This document shows positions 9,510 to 17,996 of a stretch of 64,000 nt of DNA, one piece after another. A program made the translations under genes and the position numbers. The stretch lies in assembly GCF_021602155.1 (NCBI RefSeq), contig NZ_BQHY01000013.1, positions 1 to 64,000 of the forward strand. The letters run 5' to 3'. This stretch comes from Pseudomonas parakoreensis. Its GTDB lineage: Bacteria; Pseudomonadota; Gammaproteobacteria; Pseudomonadales; Pseudomonadaceae. Numbering within the stretch: position 1 is the stretch's first letter; the number at the start of each line of letters is the position of its first letter. The notes below the pieces were generated by a model. It did not search any database. It was not told the DNA's origin and saw nothing but the letters and a program-made list of their open reading frames with translations.

Positions 9510-9710
9510 ATGTTGAATAACGACAAACATTGTCTTCCGGTTGATCAGCCGCTTACTGAATCTGATCAACCAATTGAATCATTGGAAACAACTGTAGAAA
9601 CCATTACCGTGACATTCGACAATCCGTCACAACCCGATTCCAAGAGCACCACAAAACGCCATCGAAATACCGGCAGTCTCGACAGCCTGGGCGGCGGCAG
9701 GCTGCCCTGA
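9510..9710 (+). CDS. Small protein of unknown function (66 residues)
   Basis: I do not recognise this protein. It starts with ATG after AAGGATG. It has an acidic, Thr/Glu/Ser-rich N-terminal half and a short basic segment (KSTTKRHRN) near residue 50, and ends in a Gly-rich tail (SLDSLGGGRLP). It has no hydrophobic segment. The acidic leader, basic stretch and Gly-rich C-terminus could suit a secreted or processed peptide, but that is speculation. It lies between the phosphoesterase and the toxin-antitoxin pair. Confidence 0.4.
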   Translation: MLNNDKHCLPVDQPLTESDQPIESLETTVETITVTFDNPSQPDSKSTTKRHRNTGSLDSLGGGRLP

Positions 9711-9737
9711 GTCTTGAAGCCACGTATGAATCAACCT

Positions 9738-9769
9738 GAGCCAGCCTGCGCTTTGTGCGGGGCTGGCTC
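9738..9769 (+). other. Hairpin between the small ORF and the toxin-antitoxin pair
   Basis: GAGCCAGCC at 9738-9746 pairs perfectly with GGCTGGCTC at 9761-9769. There is no T tract. It could be a factor-dependent 3' end or a relic REP half. Confidence 0.5.
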
Positions 9770-9859
9770 GACTAATGCCAGCCATGGACCGACCAACGGA
9801 CGGCTGAGTCCTGTCTTCCTCGATTGCCGCCCTAAAGGCGGAGTAGCGAGAGGTCAACC

Positions 9860-10117
9860 ATGATGGCAATCACCACCATCTCCAGCCGTGAATTCAATCA
9901 GGACACCAGCAGCGCCAAAAAGGCTGCGCGTCTGGGTCCAGTGATCATCACAGACCGTGGTAAGGCTTCTCATGTTCTTTTGAGCATTGAGGAATATCAG
10001 AAACTGAGCGGCGCAAACACAAGCATTGTCGATTGGTTGGTCATGCCGGAGGCTGCCGACATCGATTTCGAAACCGAGCGCGCAGTCATCATTCATCGTC
10101 CCGTGGACCTGTCCTGA
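9860..10117 (+). CDS. Type II antitoxin, Phd/YefM family
   Basis: This 85-residue protein has the Phd/YefM N-terminal DNA-binding fold signature: ISSREFNQDTSSAKKAARLGPVIITDRGKASHVLLSIEEYQKL. The C-terminal tail (WLVMPEAADIDFETERA) would be the toxin-wrapping part. Two adjacent ATG codons are possible starts (9860 or 9863), preceded by GCGAGAGG. Its TGA overlaps the toxin ATG. Antitoxins of this family normally repress their own promoter. Confidence 0.88.
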   Translation: MMAITTISSREFNQDTSSAKKAARLGPVIITDRGKASHVLLSIEEYQKLSGANTSIVDWLVMPEAADIDFETERAVIIHRPVDLS

Positions 10118-10527
10118 TGTATTTACTCGACATCCATGTGATTTCCGAACTTCGCAAGCCGCAAGCCGATGCCAATGTGGTCAGTTGGGCCAAAGGCGTC
10201 ATCGCCCCGTGTCTGTACATTTCCGCCATTACTCTGAAAGAACTGGAAACCGGAGTCCTGCGAACGGAACGGCGTGATCCTGCTCAAGGAAAGCTGTTGC
10301 GCAGTTGGCTGACGCGTCACGTCATGCCGGCATTCGAAGCTCGAATCCTGCCGGTTGATGCTGCAGTAGCGCTACGTTGTGCCAGCCTGCATGTGCCCGA
10401 CCAGACCAATGAAAGCGATGCATTGATCGCTGCCACGGCCCTGGTGCATGGACTCACGGTGGTCACGCGTAATGTCGATGATTTCCGCTCGAGCGGCGTC
10501 GCCGTGATCAATCCGTGGGAACAATGA
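10117..10527 (+). CDS. PIN-domain toxin, VapC family
   Basis: This is a predicted 136-residue ribonuclease toxin. PIN acidic residues are visible: Asp5 in MYLLDIHVIS, Glu42 in TLKELETG, Asp101 in NESDALIAA, and Asp121/122 in TRNVDDF. The first motif reads LLDIHVISEL where most VapC proteins have LLDTNVISEL, so the usual Asn is His. Start 10117 is chosen because it overlaps the antitoxin stop (TGATG) and begins exactly at the PIN fold; a longer frame back to 10033 lies inside the antitoxin gene. Confidence 0.88.
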   Translation: MYLLDIHVISELRKPQADANVVSWAKGVIAPCLYISAITLKELETGVLRTERRDPAQGKLLRSWLTRHVMPAFEARILPVDAAVALRCASLHVPDQTNESDALIAATALVHGLTVVTRNVDDFRSSGVAVINPWEQ

Positions 10528-10568
10528 ATTAGCTGCCACTGCAAAACCGTCCATACTCAACAAGTCAA

Positions 10569-10582
10569 TTGATCTGCATCAG
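10569..10582 (+). promoter_or_regulatory. ANR box upstream of ccoG
   Basis: TTGATCTGCATCAG matches TTGAT-N4-ATCAA at 9 of 10 defined bases. A -10 element AATAAT follows at 10605-10610. The box centre is 29.5 bp before the first base of that -10, the same geometry as at hemN, placing the start near 10617 and the box at about -41.5. This would give ccoGHIS its own low-oxygen promoter. Confidence 0.75.
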
Positions 10583-10746
10583 GCTTTTCTGCATTCGCTA
10601 CACCAATAATGCTTTTTCCCCAACGCGACCAAAGGTCGCACCCTTGAGTTAGAGCGACAGGCGTATCATTGCGCCACTGCAACACCCCTTTCTGACCGCG
10701 GTCGGCACGTATCGACCGAGGCATTTGTCCACTGCCGTGGGATGCA

Positions 10747-12165
10747 ATGATGAGCAACCAGATTCCGGTACACGACGTCACACCGCCGAGCAAAAACGCG
10801 AACAACAGCGTCGACCTTTACGCCTCTCGAGAAAAAATCTACACCCGTGCTTTCACTGGCCTGTTCCGCAATCTGCGGATGATGGGCGGCGCTGCGCTGT
10901 TCCTGTTGTATTTCGGTACGGTGTGGCTGAACTGGGGCGGGCATCAGGCGGTGTGGTGGAACCTGCCGGAACGCAAGTTCTTCATCTTCGGCGCCACGTT
11001 CTGGCCGCAAGACTTCATCCTGCTGTCTGGTCTGCTGATCATTGCCGCGTTCGGCCTGTTCTTCATCACCGTGTACGCCGGCCGCGTCTGGTGCGGCTAC
11101 ACCTGTCCGCAAAGCGTGTGGACGTGGATTTTCATGTGGTGCGAGAAGGTCACCGAAGGCGATCGCAACCAGCGTATCAAGCTCGATAAAGCGCCAATGA
11201 GCGGCAACAAGTTTCTGCGCAAGCTCGCCAAACATTCGCTGTGGCTACTGATCGGTTTCGTCACAGGCATGACCTTCGTCGGCTACTTCTCGCCGATCCG
11301 CGAACTGGTGTTCGATTTCTTCACTGGCCAGGCCGATGGCTGGTCGTATTTCTGGGTCGGCTTCTTCACCCTCGCCACCTACGGCAACGCTGGCTGGCTG
11401 CGCGAACAGGTGTGCATCTACATGTGTCCGTATGCACGCTTCCAGAGCGTGATGTTCGACAAGGACACCCTGATCGTGTCCTACGACCCGCGTCGCGGCG
11501 AAAGCCGTGGCCCGCGCAAGAAAGGTGTCGATTACAAAGCCATGGGCCTGGGCGATTGCATTGACTGCACCATGTGCGTCCAGGTGTGCCCGACCGGTAT
11601 CGACATCCGCGACGGCCTGCAGATCGAGTGCATCGGTTGTGCGGCGTGCATCGATGCTTGCGACGCGATCATGGACAAGATGGACTACCCGCGCGGCCTC
11701 ATCAGCTACACCACCGAACATAAGCTCTCGGGCCAGAAAACCCATAAACTGCGGCCGCGCCTGATCGGCTATGCGGTGGTGCTGCTGGCGATGATCAGCC
11801 TGCTGGTGACCGCATTCTTCATGCGCTCGCTGGTCGGCTTCGACGTCAGCAAGGACCGCGTGCTGTACCGCGAGAACGCCGAAGGCCGGATCGAAAACGT
11901 CTACAGCCTGAAGATCATGAACAAGGATCAGCGCGACCACACCTACGTGCTGGAGGCCGCTGGCCTGCCGGATCTGCGCCTGCAAGGCAAACGCGAGATC
12001 ACGGTCCCGGCCGGCGAAATCTTCAGCATGCCGGTGGAGTTGTCGAGCGCACCGGAACAATTGCCGTCGAGCACCAACGAGGTGAAATTCATCCTCAAGG
12101 ACGCCGACGACGACAGCGTCCACGTTGAAGCCAAGAGCCGATTCATCGGCCCACAAACCCGTTGA
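10747..12165 (+). CDS. ccoG: Cytochrome oxidase accessory protein CcoG (FixG/RdxA)
   Basis: This is an inner-membrane iron-sulfur protein needed for cbb3 oxidase biogenesis; the family has been linked to Cu(II) reduction during copper delivery. The 472-residue protein has about five membrane segments. It carries a membrane-proximal Cys pair (VWCGYTCPQSVW), two [4Fe-4S] ferredoxin motifs (CIDCTMCVQVCP near residue 272, CIGCAACIDACD near residue 296) and a C-terminal periplasmic Ig-like domain. ATGATG offers two starts, 10747 and 10750. It is the first gene of ccoGHIS, here separated from ccoP by the accessory insert. Confidence 0.96.
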   Translation: MMSNQIPVHDVTPPSKNANNSVDLYASREKIYTRAFTGLFRNLRMMGGAALFLLYFGTVWLNWGGHQAVWWNLPERKFFIFGATFWPQDFILLSGLLIIAAFGLFFITVYAGRVWCGYTCPQSVWTWIFMWCEKVTEGDRNQRIKLDKAPMSGNKFLRKLAKHSLWLLIGFVTGMTFVGYFSPIRELVFDFFTGQADGWSYFWVGFFTLATYGNAGWLREQVCIYMCPYARFQSVMFDKDTLIVSYDPRRGESRGPRKKGVDYKAMGLGDCIDCTMCVQVCPTGIDIRDGLQIECIGCAACIDACDAIMDKMDYPRGLISYTTEHKLSGQKTHKLRPRLIGYAVVLLAMISLLVTAFFMRSLVGFDVSKDRVLYRENAEGRIENVYSLKIMNKDQRDHTYVLEAAGLPDLRLQGKREITVPAGEIFSMPVELSSAPEQLPSSTNEVKFILKDADDDSVHVEAKSRFIGPQTR

Positions 12166-12176
12166 GAGAACTGAAC

Positions 12177-12716
12177 ATGCCCGCCGCAAACGCCGCAAGC
12201 CCTTGGTACAAGCACCTCTGGCCATGGATCATCATCGGGATCCTGGCCTGCTCGGTGACGTTGACCCTGTCAATGGTGACCATTGCGGTGAACAACCCGG
12301 ACAATCTGGTCAACGACAACTACTACGAGGCCGGCAAAGGCATCAACCGCTCGCTGGATCGCGAACTGTTGGCGCAGGAGTTGAAGATGCGCGCCAACGT
12401 CCATCTGGATGAACTCACCGGCGAAGTCGACCTGCGCCTGAGCGGTGCCAGCCAGCCAAAAACCCTGGAACTGAACCTGATCTCGCCGACCCAGCCGGAG
12501 AAGGATCGCAAGATTGTCCTGACCCGCAGTGAAACCGAAGCCGGCCGTTACATCGGCCAGTTGGGCGACAAGGTCGAAGGTCGGCGTTTTGTCGAATTGC
12601 TGGGTACTCAGGACGACCACGTGTGGCGCATGTTCGAAGAAGAACAGGTCAGCCATGACAAGGACCTGCTGCTCGGTGACGAACCGTTGCAGGGCGCTGA
12701 AGACCAGAAAAAGTAA
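12177..12716 (+). CDS. ccoH: cbb3 oxidase assembly protein CcoH (FixH family)
   Basis: This is a membrane protein required for stable cbb3 assembly. The 179-residue protein has one N-terminal membrane segment (about residues 13-38, WIIIGILACSVTLTLSMVTI) and a periplasmic domain with the FixH-like NDNYYEAGKGIN motif. The ATG at 12177 is chosen over an upstream TTG; GAGAG lies just before it. It follows ccoG by 11 bases. Confidence 0.92.
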   Translation: MPAANAASPWYKHLWPWIIIGILACSVTLTLSMVTIAVNNPDNLVNDNYYEAGKGINRSLDRELLAQELKMRANVHLDELTGEVDLRLSGASQPKTLELNLISPTQPEKDRKIVLTRSETEAGRYIGQLGDKVEGRRFVELLGTQDDHVWRMFEEEQVSHDKDLLLGDEPLQGAEDQKK

Positions 12717-12725
12717 ACCGAACCC

Positions 12726-12809
12726 TGTAGGAGCTGCCGCAGGCTGCGATCTTTTGATCTTGCTTTCAAAAACAAAATCAAAAGATCGCAGCCTGCGGCA
12801 GCTCCTACA
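12726..12809. repeat. REP pair, class A
   Basis: Two inverted copies of TGTAGGAGCTGCCGCAGGCT plus GCGATCTTTTGAT face each other around an 18-base centre. The pair sits between ccoH and ccoI. The same family recurs at 19363, 28622, 29888, 45429, 46760 and 54753. Confidence 0.92.
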
Positions 12810-12846
12810 AGGATGGTGTTGATTCAGCAGTATTAGCGAATATTCG

Positions 12847-15297
12847 ATGACCACCCCACTCCCCTGCTACCACTGCGCCCTGCCCGTTCCGTCGGGCAGT
12901 CGCTTCACCGCCGTCGTGCTCGGGGAGTCCCGCGAGTTCTGCTGTCCCGGCTGTCAGGCCGTGGCCGAAGCCATCGTGGCCGGCGGTCTGGAAAGTTACT
13001 ACCAGCATCGCAGCGAAGCCTCGGCCAACCCCGAAGCCTTGCCGGTGCAATTGACCGATGAACTGGCGCTGTACGACCGCGCCGACGTGCAAAAACCCTT
13101 CGTCCGTCACGCGGGCGAACTCGCCGAAACCACGCTGTTGATGGAAGGCATCAATTGCGCCGCCTGCGGCTGGCTGATCGAGAAACACCTGCGCACTCTG
13201 CCGGCAGTGGCTGAGGCACGACTGAATCTGTCCAACCATCGCCTGCATGTGCAATGGGCCGACGCGCAATTGCCGCTGAGCCAGATCCTCGCCGAGCTGC
13301 GCCACATCGGTTACGTCGCCCACCCGTATCAGGCCGACCGCGCCAGCGAACAACTGGCCAGCGAAAATCGCCTGGCCCTGCGCCAGCTTGGCGTCGCCGG
13401 ATTGCTGTGGTTTCAGGCAATGATGGCGACCATGGCCACCTGGCCGGAATTCAACATCGACCTTAGCCCCGAATTGCACACGATCCTGCGCTGGGTCGCG
13501 CTATTTCTCACAACACCGATCGTGTTCTATAGCTGCGCGCCGTTCTTCAAGGGCGCGATGCGCGATCTGCGCACCCGCCACCTGACCATGGACGTCTCGG
13601 TGTCGCTGGCCATCGGCAGCGCCTACATCGCCGGGATCTGGACCTCGATCACCGGGGTCGGCGAACTGTATTTCGATGCGGTCGGGATGTTTGCGCTGTT
13701 CCTGCTCGCCGGGCGATATCTGGAACGCCGTGCCCGCGAGCGCACCGCCGCTGCCACCGCGCAGCTTGTAAACCTGCTGCCGGCCTCGTGCCTGCGTCTC
13801 GACACCGACGGCCAGAGCGAACGCATCCTGCTCAGCGAACTGCGCCTGGGTGACCGGGTGCTGGTGCAACCAGGTTCGATCCTGCCGGCGGATGGCAGGA
13901 TTCTCGATGGCCAGTCAAGCATCGACGAATCGCTGCTGACCGGCGAATACCTGCCGCAACCGCGCACGCTGGGCGATGCGGTCACCGCGGGCACGCTGAA
14001 TGTCGAAGGCGCGCTCACCGTCGAAGTACTGGCACTGGGTCAGGACACACGCCTGTCGGCCATCGTCCGCCTGCTTGATCGCGCCCAGGCCGAGAAACCG
14101 CGCCTGGCGGAAATCGCCGACCGCGCGGCGCAGTGGTTCTTGCTGTTGTCGCTGATTGCGGCGGCGGGCATCGGCTTGTTGTGGTGGCAGCTGGATGCGT
14201 CGCGGGCGTTCTGGATCGTCCTGGCGATGCTGGTCGCGACCTGCCCTTGCGCGCTGTCACTGGCAACCCCGACGGCGTTGACCGCCGCCACCGGCACCCT
14301 GCACAAACTCGGCCTGTTGCTGACGCGCGGGCATGTGCTGGAAGGCCTGAACCAGATCGACACGGTGATCTTCGACAAGACCGGCACGCTGACCGAAGGC
14401 CGCCTGGTCCTGCGCTCGATTCGCCCGCTGGGCACACTCAGCAGCGACCAGTGCCTGAGCCTTGCCGCCGCCCTGGAAAACCGTTCGGAACACCCGATTG
14501 CCCGCGCCTTCGGTCGTGCGCCACTGGCCGCTGAAGATGTGCACAGCACGCCGGGACTCGGTCTCGAAGGACGGGTAGGCACACAGCGTTTGCGCATTGG
14601 CCAGGCGGAGTTTGTCTGCGCCCTCAGCGGTTCGCCGTTGCCGGCGATGCCGGATGAGCCGGGTCAGTGGCTGCTGCTGGGTGATGACTCGGCAGCGCTG
14701 GCATGGTTCGTCCTCGACGATCGCCTGCGCGACGATGCGCCTGCCCTGCTCGCCGCCTGCAAGGCCCGTGGCTGGCGCACATTGCTGCTGTCCGGCGACA
14801 GCTCGCCGATGGTCGCCAGCGTCGCCGCCGAACTGGGTATCGACGAGGCCCGTGGCGGTCTGCGTCCGGATGACAAACTGCGCGTGCTGCAACAACTTCA
14901 TCAGGAAGGACGCAAGGTGTTGATGCTCGGTGACGGGGTCAACGACGTGCCGGTGCTGGCCGCTGCCGACATCAGCGTGGCCATGGGTTCGGCCACCGAT
15001 CTGGCGAAAACCAGTGCCGACGCGGTGCTGCTGTCCAACCGCCTCGACGCACTGGTGCACGCCTTCACGTTAGCGCGCAGAACCCGTCGGGTAATCATCG
15101 AGAACCTGCTGTGGGCGGCGCTGTACAATGGCCTCATGTTGCCGTTCGCCGCCCTCGGCTGGATCACCCCGGTGTGGGCCGCTGTCGGCATGTCGATCAG
15201 TTCGCTGACCGTGGTGCTCAACGCCCTGCGCCTGACTCGCCTGCCGAGCGCGCCGGTTGCCGGCACCCGTTCAGAAACCCGTCCGCTGCCGGCTTGA
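12847..15297 (+). CDS. ccoI: Copper-transporting P1B-type ATPase CcoI
   Basis: This is a P-type ATPase that exports copper for insertion into cbb3 oxidase. The 816-residue protein has an N-terminal Cys-rich segment (CYHCALP and CCPGC, residues 7-38) and then an HMA domain with GINCAACGW (CxxC near residue 104). Membrane segments surround the ion motif TCPCALS (about residue 466). Cytoplasmic motifs follow: TGE, the phosphorylation site DKTGTLTEG (about 510) and GDGVNDVPVLAAA (about 696). It is the third gene of the ccoGHIS group. Confidence 0.95.
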   Translation: MTTPLPCYHCALPVPSGSRFTAVVLGESREFCCPGCQAVAEAIVAGGLESYYQHRSEASANPEALPVQLTDELALYDRADVQKPFVRHAGELAETTLLMEGINCAACGWLIEKHLRTLPAVAEARLNLSNHRLHVQWADAQLPLSQILAELRHIGYVAHPYQADRASEQLASENRLALRQLGVAGLLWFQAMMATMATWPEFNIDLSPELHTILRWVALFLTTPIVFYSCAPFFKGAMRDLRTRHLTMDVSVSLAIGSAYIAGIWTSITGVGELYFDAVGMFALFLLAGRYLERRARERTAAATAQLVNLLPASCLRLDTDGQSERILLSELRLGDRVLVQPGSILPADGRILDGQSSIDESLLTGEYLPQPRTLGDAVTAGTLNVEGALTVEVLALGQDTRLSAIVRLLDRAQAEKPRLAEIADRAAQWFLLLSLIAAAGIGLLWWQLDASRAFWIVLAMLVATCPCALSLATPTALTAATGTLHKLGLLLTRGHVLEGLNQIDTVIFDKTGTLTEGRLVLRSIRPLGTLSSDQCLSLAAALENRSEHPIARAFGRAPLAAEDVHSTPGLGLEGRVGTQRLRIGQAEFVCALSGSPLPAMPDEPGQWLLLGDDSAALAWFVLDDRLRDDAPALLAACKARGWRTLLLSGDSSPMVASVAAELGIDEARGGLRPDDKLRVLQQLHQEGRKVLMLGDGVNDVPVLAAADISVAMGSATDLAKTSADAVLLSNRLDALVHAFTLARRTRRVIIENLLWAALYNGLMLPFAALGWITPVWAAVGMSISSLTVVLNALRLTRLPSAPVAGTRSETRPLPA

Positions 15298-15319
15298 GCC
15301 GCGCGGGCCTGGAGTACCG

Positions 15320-15532
15320 ATGCCAGCTCTTTACGTGATGATCCCCGCCGCCCTGCTGATCGTGGCCATCGCTGTGTACATCTTCTTCTGGGCGGTGGAC
15401 AGCGGCCAGTATGACGACCTTGATGGCCCGGCCCACAGCATCCTGTTCGATGATCAGGACCCGAACCACACCGCCGCCGTCGACGAAGCCAAATCCGACA
15501 AACCGCAGGACAAGGCGCCACCCCATGCTTGA
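15320..15532 (+). CDS. ccoS: cbb3 oxidase assembly protein CcoS
   Basis: This is a 70-residue protein with one membrane span (residues 4-24, ALYVMIPAALLIVAIAVYIF) and the family signature WAVDSGQYDDLDGPA. CcoS is needed for cofactor (heme b and copper) insertion into the oxidase. GGAG lies at 15311, before the chosen ATG. It overlaps the next gene by eight bases. Confidence 0.92.
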   Translation: MPALYVMIPAALLIVAIAVYIFFWAVDSGQYDDLDGPAHSILFDDQDPNHTAAVDEAKSDKPQDKAPPHA

Positions 15533-16208
15533 GCTGGCGCCTCTCCTGGTGTCTGCGCTGATCCTCGGCCTGCTCGGTGGCGGGCATTGCCTGGGCATGT
15601 GCGGCGGCCTGATGGGCGCGCTGACTCTGGCGATTCCCAAGGAACAGCGCAGCCGACGCTTTCGTCTGCTGCTGGCGTACAACCTCGGACGGATCCTCAG
15701 TTACGCGACGGCCGGTTTGCTGATCGGGCTGGCTGGCTGGGCGGTGGCGAACAGTCCGGCGGCGATGTTCATGCGTATTCTCGCCGGGTTGCTGTTGATT
15801 GCCATGGGCCTGTATCTGGCCGGCTGGTGGAGCGGCCTGACCCGTATCGAAAGCCTTGGCCGTGGCTTGTGGCGTTACATTCAGCCGGTGGCCAACCGCT
15901 TGCTGCCGGTGTCGAGTTTGCCCCGCGCCCTGCTGCTCGGCGCACTGTGGGGCTGGCTGCCGTGTGGACTGGTTTACAGCACGCTGCTGTGGTCGGCGAG
16001 CCAGGGCAATGCGTTGGACAGTGCGCTGTTGATGCTGGCGTTCGGGCTGGGCACGTGGCCGGTGCTGCTCGCGACAGGGCTGGCTGCCGAGCGGGTGACG
16101 GCGTTGCTGCGCAAACGCAGCGTGCGCGTGGCCGGGGGCTTGCTGGTGATTCTGTTCGGGATCTGGACCCTTCCTGGCCCCCACCAACATTGGCTGATGG
16201 GTCACTGA
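15525..16208 (+). CDS. TauE/SafE-family (UreH-domain) membrane protein of the cco cluster
   Basis: This 227-residue polytopic membrane protein has about six hydrophobic segments. It carries the family's Cys-containing motif GGGHCLGMCGG near residue 19 and a second Cys in WGWLPCGLVYS. Members of this group travel with cbb3 assembly genes and are annotated as sulfite exporter-like; a role in copper handling is plausible from the His-Cys motif and the context, but is inference. The overlap with ccoS implies co-translation. Confidence 0.85.
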   Translation: MLELAPLLVSALILGLLGGGHCLGMCGGLMGALTLAIPKEQRSRRFRLLLAYNLGRILSYATAGLLIGLAGWAVANSPAAMFMRILAGLLLIAMGLYLAGWWSGLTRIESLGRGLWRYIQPVANRLLPVSSLPRALLLGALWGWLPCGLVYSTLLWSASQGNALDSALLMLAFGLGTWPVLLATGLAAERVTALLRKRSVRVAGGLLVILFGIWTLPGPHQHWLMGH

Positions 16209-16235
16209 TCCGATCAAAGCCCTGAGAAGATCCAT

Positions 16236-16354
16236 TGTGGTGAGGGGATTTATCCCCGATGGGGTGCGAGGCGCCCCTGCATTCTTCCATTCATACATTG
16301 CAAACAGGTTTACGACTGCTTCGCAGTCGATCGGGGATAAATCCCCTCACCACA
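16236..16354. repeat. REP pair, class E
   Basis: TGTGGTGAGGGGATTTATCC at 16236 is mirrored by GGATAAATCCCCTCACCACA ending at 16354, about 75 bases apart. It is the only copy of this family in the window and fills the space before the hemN promoter. Confidence 0.85.
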
Positions 16355-16377
16355 AAGCAGTCACTACCAATCCGCCG

Positions 16378-16391
16378 TTGATGCAAATCAA
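16378..16391 (+). promoter_or_regulatory. ANR box upstream of hemN
   Basis: TTGATGCAAATCAA is a perfect match to TTGAT-N4-ATCAA. A -10 element TAGACT follows at 16414-16419, putting the start near 16426, with the box centred at -41.5 and the ATG 29 bases further. This is a textbook class II ANR promoter and fits anaerobic induction of hemN in pseudomonads. Confidence 0.88.
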
Positions 16392-16454
16392 CAGCCCCGT
16401 CGCCGCACCCCGATAGACTCGCCACACTGCCAGCCTATCCGGGGGAATGCCCGC

Positions 16455-17837
16455 ATGCTCGACGCCATTCGTTGGGACACTGATCTGATCCGCCGCTACG
16501 ACCTGGCGGGGCCGCGCTACACCTCGTACCCGACGGCCGTGCAATTCAACAGTCAGGTCGGCACCTTCGACCTGTTTCACGCCCTGCGCGAAAGTCGCAA
16601 GGCGCTGCGCCCCTTGTCGCTGTACGTGCACGTGCCGTTCTGCGCAAATATTTGCTACTACTGCGCCTGCAACAAGGTCATCACCAAGGATCGCGGGCGG
16701 GCACAGCCGTATCTGCAACGCCTGGAACAGGAAATCCAGTTGATTGCCTGTCACCTGGAACCGGCGCAGAAAGTCGAGCAGTTGCACTTCGGCGGCGGCA
16801 CCCCGACCTTCCTCAGCCATGACGAGCTGCGGCAGTTGATGGCGCACCTGCGCAAACACTTCAATCTGCTGGATGATGACTCCGGCGACTACGGCATCGA
16901 GATCGATCCGCGCGAGGCCGACTGGTCGACCATGGGCCTGTTGCGCGAACTCGGCTTCAACCGGGTCAGCATCGGCCTGCAAGACCTCGACCCGGCGGTG
17001 CAACGGGCGGTCAATCGCCTGCAGAGCCTGGAAGAAACCCGCGCAGTGATCGACGCGGCGCGCACCCTGCAGTTTCGCTCGATCAACATCGACCTGATCT
17101 ACGGCCTGCCGAAGCAGACTCCGGAAAATTTCGCGCGAACCGTCGAGGAAGTCATCAGCCTGCAACCGGACCGGCTCTCGGTATTCAACTATGCGCACCT
17201 GCCGGAGCGCTTCATGCCACAGCGGCGAATCAACAGCCAGGAGCTGCCAAGCCCTGCGCAAAAACTGCAAATGCTCCAGCGCACCATCGAACAACTGACC
17301 GCCGCCGGTTATCGCTACATCGGCATGGATCACTTTGCCCTGCCCGACGATGAGTTGGCGATTGCCCAGGAAGAACAGACCCTGCAGCGCAATTTCCAGG
17401 GCTACACCACTCATGGCCATTGCGACCTGATTGGTCTGGGGGTGTCGGCGATCAGTCAGATCGGCGATCTTTACTGCCAGAACAACAGCGATCTGAACCA
17501 GTACCAGAACACCCTCGCCGCCGCGCAACTGGCGACCAGCCGGGGCCTAGTGTGCAATGCCGATGATCGCCTGCGCCGCGCGGTGATCCAGCAACTGATC
17601 TGCAATTTCAGCCTGGAATTCGCCGAAATCGAGCAAGCGTTCAACATCGACTTTCAGGGCTATTTTGGCGCACTGTGGCCGCAACTGCAGGGCATGGCCA
17701 ACGACGGGCTGATCAAGCTGGAGCGCGAGCGCATCGAAGTGTTGCCGGCCGGACGCCTGCTGGTGCGCTCGGTGTGCATGGTGTTCGACGCGTACCTGGA
17801 ACAACAGAACCGTCAGCGTTTCTCGCGGGTGATCTGA
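16455..17837 (+). CDS. hemN: Oxygen-independent coproporphyrinogen III oxidase
   Basis: This is a radical-SAM enzyme that decarboxylates coproporphyrinogen III to protoporphyrinogen IX without oxygen, securing heme for the cbb3 oxidases at low oxygen. The 460-residue length is typical for HemN. The [4Fe-4S]/SAM motif sits in VPFCANICYYCACNKV near residues 60-75, and GGGTPTFL follows. The N-terminal YTSYPTAVQF stretch is characteristic. It is transcribed from an ANR-type promoter and lies just upstream of anr. Confidence 0.97.
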   Translation: MLDAIRWDTDLIRRYDLAGPRYTSYPTAVQFNSQVGTFDLFHALRESRKALRPLSLYVHVPFCANICYYCACNKVITKDRGRAQPYLQRLEQEIQLIACHLEPAQKVEQLHFGGGTPTFLSHDELRQLMAHLRKHFNLLDDDSGDYGIEIDPREADWSTMGLLRELGFNRVSIGLQDLDPAVQRAVNRLQSLEETRAVIDAARTLQFRSINIDLIYGLPKQTPENFARTVEEVISLQPDRLSVFNYAHLPERFMPQRRINSQELPSPAQKLQMLQRTIEQLTAAGYRYIGMDHFALPDDELAIAQEEQTLQRNFQGYTTHGHCDLIGLGVSAISQIGDLYCQNNSDLNQYQNTLAAAQLATSRGLVCNADDRLRRAVIQQLICNFSLEFAEIEQAFNIDFQGYFGALWPQLQGMANDGLIKLERERIEVLPAGRLLVRSVCMVFDAYLEQQNRQRFSRVI

Positions 17838-17888
17838 AACACCCTGCTCATGAAACCGATGTATCGCGAACGCCCCGTGTCTTTGTTT

Positions 17889-17914
17889 GCCCTGCGGCCT
17901 TATGCCCGCAGGGC
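17889..17914 (+). terminator. Hairpin between hemN and anr
   Basis: GCCCTGCGG pairs with CCGCAGGGC across an 8-base loop. There is no clear T tract afterwards, so termination would be weak or factor-dependent. Confidence 0.45.
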
Positions 17915-17996
17915 AATCTCGCCCCAGACTGGCCTGAATGTCCTCCCGTGGGTTACCCTTACGGCTTATGTGTGTTTTCCCACAAGGATTTAAGAA

